NCBI GenBank assembly: GCA_025667525.1
Contig: CM046877.1
Location: forward strand, 293,318,364-293,382,363
Direction of reading: 5' to 3'
DNA length: 64,000 bases
From: Glebionis coronaria
Lineage: Eukaryota > Streptophyta > Magnoliopsida > Asterales > Asteraceae
Of the stretch, positions 56,301-64,000 are shown piece after piece. A model generated the notes under the pieces. It worked only from the letters and a program-made list of their open reading frames with translations. It made no database searches and was not told where the DNA came from. A program made the translations under genes and the position numbers. Position 1 is the stretch's first letter; every line of letters begins with the position of its first letter.

Positions 56301-56405
56301 GGAAGACTACAAACCCGCAATTCAAAGTCAAAGAAGGGTGAATCCCAAAATTCACGATGTCATTAAAAAGGAGGTCCTTAAACTCCTATATCCGATAGCC
56401 CATGG
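53354..56405 (+). pseudogene. Element F Gag-protease and start of RT (frameshifted)
   Basis: The Gag frame opens at the same ATG as in B and is nearly identical to it, including the CLSCGGAHDLSEC knuckle. A one-base loss near 54700 (relative to B) shifts the frame and ends it at 54793. The continuation is open from about 54700 to 56409 in the next frame. It contains the protease (ALADLGASINLMP), the linker and the first part of RT ([41 protein letters not shown]). The protease part is much less like B than the Gag part. Near 56390 codons for a usual DAG-type stretch are missing and the frame shifts again before [10 protein letters not shown]. Confidence 0.92.
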
Positions 56406-58979
56406 GTGAGCCCAATCCATGGTGTCCCTAAAAAGGGAGGAATGACCGTTGTGCCTAATGAAAACAACCAGTTAATTCCCACTCGTGTTGTGACCGGTTG
56501 GAGGGTGTGTATTGACTACCGAAAGTTAAATGACGCCACTCGTAAAGACCACTTTCCTTTGCCCTTTATGGATCAAATGTTGGAGCGACTAGCGGGAAAT
56601 GAATTCTATTGCTTTTTAGATGGTTTTTCCGGTTACTTTCAAATCCCTATCGACCCTCGTGATCAAGAAAAGACTACGTTTACGTGTCCTTATGGAACGT
56701 TCGCTTATCGTAGGATGCCTTTCGGACTTTGTAATGCACCCGATACATTTCAATGGTGTATGATGGCAATTTTTCACGATATGATCGAGAAGTCGATGGA
56801 AGTGTTTATGGATGACTTCTCGGTGTTTGGTAATTCGTTCACGTCATGTTTATCTAATCTCGAACAAATGTTGAAACGTTGTGAAGAAACCAATCTTGTG
56901 CTTAATTGGGAAAAATGTCATTTCATGTGTAAACAAGGAATCGTCTTAGGACATAAGGTGTCGAAGGCGGGGATTGAGGTCGATAAAGCTAAGGTAGACG
57001 TCATCGCCAAGTTACCTCATCCCAAAACTGTTAAGGGAGTTAGGAGTTTCCTAGGCCACGCGGGCTTTTATCGTCGTTTCATCAAGGACTTTTCGAAAAT
57101 CTCTCGTCCTATGACACACCTTCTCGAGAAGGATGCTCCTTTTAATATCAATGAGGATTGTGTTAAGGCTTTCGAAACTCTCAAAAGGAAACTTACCGAA
57201 GCTCCCATTCTTGTTGCTCCTAATTGGGAATTACCCTTAGAAATCATGTGTGATGCAAGTGATTATGCTATAGGGGCCGTCTTAGGGCAACGTTATGACA
57301 AGCATTTCCGTCCTATCCATTATGCTAGTAAGACGATGACCGAGGCTCAATTAAAGTACACCACAACGGAAAAGGAATTCCTTGCCGTGGTCTATGCTTT
57401 TGAGAAATTCCGACCTTATCTCGTCATGACTAAAAGCCTCGTGTATACCGACCATTCGGCTATCAAGTATCTCTTAGCTAAGCAAGACGCTAAGTCGAGA
57501 TTGCTTCGTTGGATGCTCCTCGTCCAAGAATTTGATGTCACCGTGCTTGACAAAAAAGGAGCCGAGAATCTAGCGGCCGATCATCTCTCTCGTCTAGAAG
57601 ATCCTCACAAAGATGTTTTCGAGAACAAGGAAATCACCGAAACATTTCCTCTTGAGACTCTCGGTGTAGTGAATTCTAAAGACACAACCCCATGGTTTGC
57701 CGACATTGCAAATTACCATGCGGGCAATTTCATAATCAAGGGTATGACGACACAACAAAAACGAAAATTCTTTCGTGACGTCAAGTTCTATTTTTGGGAC
57801 GACCCTTATCTCTTTCGGGTTTGTGCGGATCAACTCGTTCGACATTGTGTGTTTGGTGCCGAAGCTTCTAATATCCTTAGAGCTTGTCACGAGGGACCCA
57901 CGGGTGGTCACCACGGTGCTAATCTCACGGCTAAGAAAGTGTTCGATGCCGGTTTCTTTTGGCCTTCTATCTATCGTGATGCACACGCACTTGTGAAGTC
58001 GTGTGATTCGTGCCAACGTCAAGGAAAATCGTCTCAACGTGATGAAATGCCGCAAAACATAATTTAAGTGTGTGAGATTTTCGACATATGGGGAATAGAC
58101 TTTATGGGGCCGTTCCCATCGTCTCATGGCAACAAATATATCCTCGTCGCGGTGGACTACCTTTCTAAGTGGGTGGAAGCTAAGGCTTTGCCTACTAATG
58201 ATGCTCGTGTGGTAGTGAAGTTTTTGAAGCAACTATTCTCTCGGTTCGGAACCCCTCGTGCTATTATAAGCGATTGTGGAACCCATCTTTGTAATGACCA
58301 ATTCGAAAAGGTTCTAAAGAAATATGGAGTTACTCATCGTCTTTCTACGGCTTATCACCCGCAAACGAGTCGGCAAGTCGAGGTTTCGAACCGAGCTTTG
58401 AAGAGGATTTAAGAGAGGTCAATTGGAGAAAACCGTGCTTCATGGTCCGAAAAACTTGATGACGCTTGATGGGACTTTAGGACCGCTTATAAGACACCTA
58501 TCGGGTGTACTCCTTATAAGTTAGTCTATGGGAAGAATTGTCATTTGCCCATTGAATTGGAGCATAAGGCATATTGGGCCCTTAAGCATGCAAACTTTGA
58601 CTTGAAGACCGCGGGAGATCACCGGAAAATACAATTGAATGAATTGGACGAATTAAGAGATAATGCTTATGAAAATTCATTAATTTTTAAAGAAAAGACT
58701 AAAAAGTTTCATGATTCAAAGATTAAAAACCGGGTTTTTAACGTTGGTGATCAAGTGTTGCTTTTTAACTCTCGTCTTAAGATATTTTCCGGGAAATTGA
58801 AATCTCGTTGGTCAGGTCCGTTCACCATTACACAAGTGTTTCCATATGGGACCATTGAGCTAGCTCAAGATGATGGTCCTAATTTCAAGGTGAATGGACA
58901 TAGGCTTAAGCACTACTTTGGTGGGGAAATTCCTTCAATGGTTGCCCTCGACCAAGTCACCTTCCCCAATGATAATTAG
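56406..58979 (+). pseudogene. Element F RT, RNase H and integrase
   Basis: One frame with three stops. RT has [38 protein letters not shown] and the catalytic [10 protein letters not shown] (Asp codons 56811-56816). RNase H has [15 protein letters not shown] and [12 protein letters not shown]. After a DHLSRLEDP linker, the integrase has a zinc region with CDSCQRQGK, the core with [16 protein letters not shown] and RQVEVSNR (all three acidic residues present), and the C-terminal VGDQVLLFNSR and LKSRWSGPF module. Stops are at 58065-58067, 58410-58412 and about 58468-58470. The usual SDRG reads SDCG. The end at NDN is followed by the 3' zone. It would copy and integrate the element and could have served B in trans when intact. 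Confidence 0.92.
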
Positions 58980-61134
58980 CATTGAGGGGATCGAGTCGAG
59001 CTCATGACTCGGTAATCAAAAACGAGGTGCCTCGTGGGGGAGATCCCATGCTTATCTTTTATGCTCACTATTCACTAATAAGGGGACTTGTACCCTTTCA
59101 ACTCGTTGTCTCGTGGTTGTTTGTGATTGTGTTATCTAGATCATCATCATCATCTACGATTGAAGACTCTCGTGTTCGTTTACGTGAGACTCCATCGTTC
59201 GTTTGAAGAAGTTTTTCACGAATCCATGACATATCCTTTATTGTTCTAACAATTATCTTTTAGCATACTTAATAAACGGCTTTAGATATATTGTTGATCA
59301 CCCTTTCCATGCTAGATCCTAAGCATTCGACTCTTCGTCTCTAGTATGGGGGTGCTCCACCTTTAGACTCGAAACATTGAGGACAATGTTTAATTTTAGT
59401 ATGGGGGGTGAATAGGTACTTGCTTTGATACGCCCTCACGCATTGCAATTTTCAATGTTTTGTTTTGCTAATAAGGCTAAAAATGGCCAAATTTTAAAAT
59501 TTTTCTTAGTTTTCATAAGTGTTTTTAAGACACAAATGTATATTTTCCGTTGGGTAGAATAAGAGATAATTTTTGACTTGATGGGCATTTGGAGCCATTT
59601 ACATTCCTTAACCCGCTCAATTCAAGTTTTGCTAGACTTTTATATAGGGAGCTTTAAAACGCGAAAGTCTTAATTCATACGGGTTAAGAACAAGAACTTT
59701 TCGCAAGTTCCTATAATTGATTCTAGAAAGTTACTTATCAAGGGAACTTTAAAACGCATTCTCTAAACTTGAAAAAGTCCAAGAAAGTGCAAGATCCTAT
59801 AGGTGGCTTGAAAACCAAAAACTTTGATTTGATATAGTCTTAATGAAAGCTAATCCAAATTTGGCTTAATTTTGACTTGCATGGCTAAGTATTCACGAGT
59901 CTCTTTAATTAGAGGTCTTTATATAGTGAAGAACGAGAAATGATAGAGTTAGACAAGTGATCATGCTAAACGTAGAACATGAAAGTGTTCTTTCAAAAAC
60001 TCATATGTCTTTAATTGTGGCTTTTTCTTCCCATAAGATCAATGCATTAGGAATAAATCATAATTGCAATAAGTAAGGTCGTACGATTTGAAAGGTTACT
60101 TAGCCTCTATCGCAAGATCGTTTAAAAGTTGCTCGGGGTTGAATAGAGTTCATAGCCAAGGCATAACTTATTGAAGCGGGACGCGAAGATTGGCGATTAT
60201 CCAAAAAGGCCCTAACAAGGCATGAGGAGCTCTATTTTTGCTAAAGATCCAAAGATGATATGAAGTATCATTATTCCTAAATCAATATGAAGGATCGAGA
60301 CACACGACGAAAAGCAATTACTCCCCTAAAGATCATGGAGAAAGTCTATCCAAAAAGACCCTAACAAGGTATGAGGATAAATATATCCATGTCCGAAAAG
60401 GAGGCGGATCGTTGTATATCAAAATCCAAAGTAAAGATTGAAGAAAAATGATGAAATCGTGGTCCAATATGAAGAATCTCTCAAAAACGTCAAGTGAAGA
60501 AATTCCAAATATATGAAGAGAAGACCATAATTTCAAGAACGTCTTCCCAAGATTTGAAGTATGAAGTACATGCCAAATATCGGTCCGAGAAAGGTCTCAA
60601 ATCGTGAAACGAGTTATGCCAAGATATGAACTTAAGGAGATACACGAGAAGCCGTTTTAAAAGATTTTGTCCTTCGGCTAACTATTGATCAAATCGTGCT
60701 ACTTTGCTTTCGGACTAATAACTACTCAAATAAGTCAATATGAATCACTTGTGATCCATGACAAATAGATAAAAAATGCTAGTAACCCATTTCCTTTTAT
60801 AATAACTAGGATTGCGGGAAGAAAAATTATTACACAATTTGGACGTATGAGTAGTGTTAGCATTGTGACTTGTACCAACAATGATCTTGTTTTTGCACTT
60901 AGCATGGAATGTATGACAATCAAGGATGACGAAGTTTACTCTAAGGGACATTTACTTGTTTCTATTCTTTGACCCTAAAAGTCACTTTTTGTGATGAAAA
61001 TCATACATTATGTCTTTACACATCATCGTAGTATGTTGCAAGTCTTTTTACTCTTCAATGAAGGTTAATAAAATTGAACTTTGGTGATGCTTAGATACTT
61101 TATTCTAGCATTGCGTGAGGGAAAGACAATGGCT
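58980..61134 (+). other. Element F 3' noncoding zone
   Basis: It aligns with B 11511-13660 over its full length with only scattered differences. It includes GAGGACAATG near 59378, two extra TAGTATGGGGG runs and the 28-bp direct repeat near 60198 and 60347. No convincing ORF is present. Confidence 0.75.
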
Positions 61135-61147
61135 TAGTATGGGGGAG
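61135..61147 (+). other. Element F polypurine tract
   Basis: TAGTATGGGGGAG directly precedes the 3' LTR, as in B. Confidence 0.88.
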
Positions 61148-64000
61148 TGATGAGATGGCATTTATACATGATCTCATCGTTCTTTTCGGGCTTTAAATGC
61201 ATAAATATGTCATAATATACCATATATATGCTTGTGTTTGTTTACTTGTGTATTTTAGGTATGGATATCATGAAAAAGACAAAAGATCACAAGTTACAAG
61301 GAAAAACGGACACGAGAAACGAAGCCGTACAAAGAACCGGGCCCTAATCATGGAAATCTCAACAAATACCCTTGAAGACTTGAAGACAAACAAGATTGAT
61401 CCTCATTTATTGAAGAAATGACACTTAAAACCGTTGTAAATTAATAATTACAAGTTTGGTCCCTTAAGTTTGTCAAAATTACACAAAAGGTCCCTCAACT
61501 TTGAAGAAATGGCAAGATTAGTCCCTCAACAAATCAAAATTGCCAATAATGGTCTCTCATGAAGCCAAAGATACAATAAAGACCTTTTAAGATCAAGAAT
61601 GTCCAAGATCAGCCCTTGAAATATCTCAAAATGGCAAAAATAACCCTTGAAATCCTTTTTCCAAAGTTTTATGCCAAAAGTGACAAATGGTGAAACTTAT
61701 TTACAAAGGGGAGTATGTTTTAGGGCTGAAATGCTTTGTTTACCAAAAATCTCAAAACACAAGGGCTAAAGCTGTGCACTTGAAACATTTAAATCAAAAA
61801 TGCGCCAAACACACAACTTTCCCCCAAAATCGGATCAAATGACTTACTGTTCATCTTTTACCCCACCCAGAATTACCACTACTTAAACTTAGGGTAAAAT
61901 ACAATTACCTTTGCACATGAGTGATTCACATGTGCAGAAACTCATCCAAACCATAAAACCCTTATTCCACTCACCATGGACCCCACCCCCAATTCCCGTT
62001 TAGCCAATCACATGACAACTTAGCCTCCAAGTTATCTGACGTGTCCAAATCAATAGCCATGATTCATTGCTTCATTCCAAAGCTAAAATGAACAGCCTTG
62101 ATCAACTTGGACAGCTCAAATTCAGAAAACGTCTAGAAGACTCAAGGGCATAATAGGGAATTCAGTTCTAGGGTTTGTGAATAGTGTTTAGCCAGGCATT
62201 TGCCTATAAAAGGAGACCTCAACATGTGAGAGTCCCTTTGTTCCAGTTTTAGGCTATTAATCTTTGTAATTCCTTTTTAAGTTAAATAAAATTTGAATTT
62301 CTGAAATTTGAAATCTCTTTTTGATTTAGTTAAAAGTTTGGTGTTTGAGTAGCCTAATTCTGAGTTCCATTTGATTGTTAAGGCCTACCTTAATCTTGTG
62401 GTTAAGGCACGTCTTGTTTCATTAGGTTTTTAAGGTTTGAAAACCTTGAAATCCTAGGTTCTGTTTTGGTTTATTTTGTGTACTAACCCTTGACCATTTG
62501 CTATAAGCTCTTACAAGCTTGTTGACACCAAGCTTGTGAGGGATTAGAGCCCTTGGTTGAGTTGTTTGCTGCTTGTGTTGAAGATATCAAGTCCTTGAGG
62601 TTCTACTTTGAACCATCAACCAAGGCAATTTGCATCTCCTTATTTGAAGTACCTTGGTCTTGTTCTAGTTGTTGAACAAGGTCCAAGGAGCATTGCTGGC
62701 CTTCCTAGGATGTTGTGGAAGGCAGGTATAAGCTCTTGTTAAGATTCCCCTAAAAATTTCATGTTTATGACTGTTTTGGATTTTGTGATTTGATTTTGAG
62801 TATTTGTGTTTGTGCTGGTGATTTATGTGTTTGATTGTGTTAGTTGCTGCCTAGTAAGTGTTTTTGATCATTAAAATCAGTAGGTTATTAGAAGAAATCT
62901 CAAGTTTCTTTGATAAGTGACTGATTAAGGAGTGTTTGGGATTACTGCATAAGTTTGGATTGTGGCTTGTTAAGTGCTTGTGTGTTGTTAGCAAGTGTTG
63001 GTATCTGTTATTTAGGTGCATATGTTCATCTGTTTGCAGGTTGTGTGGTCTTAAACACATAGATTCATAGATTGGCTATAAAATCTTCATAACTTGGTAA
63101 AATTGGCTAGGATTTTGAGGACACCTAGATCTAGGCTTAGGCTAGGGCTAACAAGTGCTAAATCATAGTTAATCACACCAGGGAAGAAGGATTTGAGGCT
63201 TGAAATTGGATCAAGTGTCAAGTATATCAGCAAACTTGTTTCTGCATATGTTCATTGTTCATCAGTAACTTTTTATGCTTTGATCTTGTTATTTACTTTG
63301 ATTCAGTGTTAGATTCTTGTTGCTTTGTGTTTGTTGTTAGTTTACATAGCTTGTGTATGCATCCTGTTAAGTTTGGTTGGCTTACTTTGCTTAAATCTGC
63401 TTATTAAGTGCTTAACTGCTTAATTGCATATCTGGAGCATATCTGGTAACTGTTTGGCTTATTGTGGCTTATTGTGTGAACCATTTTGTGATTTTATTGT
63501 TGCTATGGACTCCTTGTGATTCACTGATCACAAGGGTGCCTTTGTTTCCAATTGTATCAAACCAGAACTCTCATAAAAGCTTTGTCAATTAGTCAAAGCA
63601 GTGGGAACTCCTTTCCCCTGCTAGTTTCCACTGATAGTGTTAATTTGTGGTCAGCTTATCAATAAGCTATAATAGCTTATTCCAACCAGCAACAACTTTG
63701 TTTTTGTAATAGGTGCTCATATTTTGACCCATTTGTTCATACTGGAGCATTTGGGTGGTTGACTTTTAGGTTTGACTAGAAAACCAACTCCTTTGACTTT
63801 TACATAAGTTCATTTGTGCTTATTCTGGCTTATTGGTTGTGCTTATTGGATTTTTGTTGATTGATATTGCTTATTGAGTCCATTTGAAAGCTTTTGCAAG
63901 TTGAATCAAGTCCTGAGGTGCATTATTTCTCAAAAACGACTATTTTGTCGTTTTGTGGATTTTTGCTTTTCTATTTTCTGGCTTATTGAGTGTGCTTTTT
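61148..64000 (+). repeat. Element F 3' LTR (truncated by the window end)
   Basis: It matches 48663-51510 with about 35 substitutions. About 1.1 kb should follow outside the window, then a gtcgt target copy and the rest of E. Confidence 0.95.

Larger units (their letters stand above)
48663..64000 (+). mobile_element. Element F: Athila-type LTR retrotransposon with pol, 3' LTR truncated by the window end
   Basis: The layout is a 3.95-kb 5' LTR, Asp-tRNA-type primer site, leader, gag-protease, RT-RNase H-integrase, a 2.2-kb 3' zone, a polypurine tract and the first 2.85 kb of the 3' LTR. By eye the visible LTR parts differ by about 35 substitutions plus several 1-bp indels, roughly 1.2%. The left target copy is predicted as gtcgt (48658-48662). 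Frameshifts and stops make this copy non-autonomous, but it represents the pol-bearing type of the family to which B belongs. Confidence 0.95.

Overview
The window is repeat DNA from a flowering plant and holds no host gene that I can recognise. The families present are Athila-type Ty3/gypsy with an Asp-tRNA-type primer site, a Tekay/Del-type chromovirus, a Sirevirus with an extra ORF after pol, and a TNT1-like Ty1/copia element. The wording of their proteins resembles retroelements I remember from Asteraceae (Anthemideae such as Tanacetum or Artemisia). That host assignment is recall and inference, not a search result.

Everything belongs to one nest of LTR retrotransposons, which I call A to F plus D'. 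E (Athila type, + strand, 44712-48662 visible) is the outermost. Its 5' LTR received a D-family LTR (D', 44376-44711). D' in turn appears to have received Sirevirus C (+ strand, 35463-44375 visible). C was broken between gag and pol by chromovirus A (- strand, 1-35462). A was then hit twice. Athila element B (+ strand, 3568-17450) sits in its RNase H domain with a perfect ggctt duplication. Copia element D (- strand, 22123-33826) sits in its 5' LTR with a gtaaa/gtaag duplication. Separately, Athila element F (+ strand, 48663 to beyond 64000) sits in the protease part of E's gag-pro frame. The nest is five levels deep at B and D.

Coding state: B has long, nearly identical LTRs and an uninterrupted 1111-codon Gag-protease frame. 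It has no reverse transcriptase, RNase H or integrase; a segment of about 215 codons of unknown function takes their place. F is the matching full-length type with RT, RNase H and integrase, but it carries frameshifts and stop codons. C has an intact pol frame and an env-position ORF with two in-frame stops. A, D and E are decayed. B could only move with proteins supplied by an F-like partner (inference).

The least explained signal is a short motif, CGYTGAYA, repeated about 35 times in seven clusters along Sirevirus C. It occurs in pol, in spacers, in the env-position ORF and in the LTR, and nearly all neighbouring copies are exactly 21 bp apart. The same motif with the same 21-bp spacing, on the opposite strand, occurs in both LTRs of the unrelated Athila element B but was not seen in its relative F. 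Other structural signals are a 26-bp perfect palindrome next to the TATA box of the D LTR with a paired base change in D', a GATCG array in the D leader, and mosaic boundaries between B and F.
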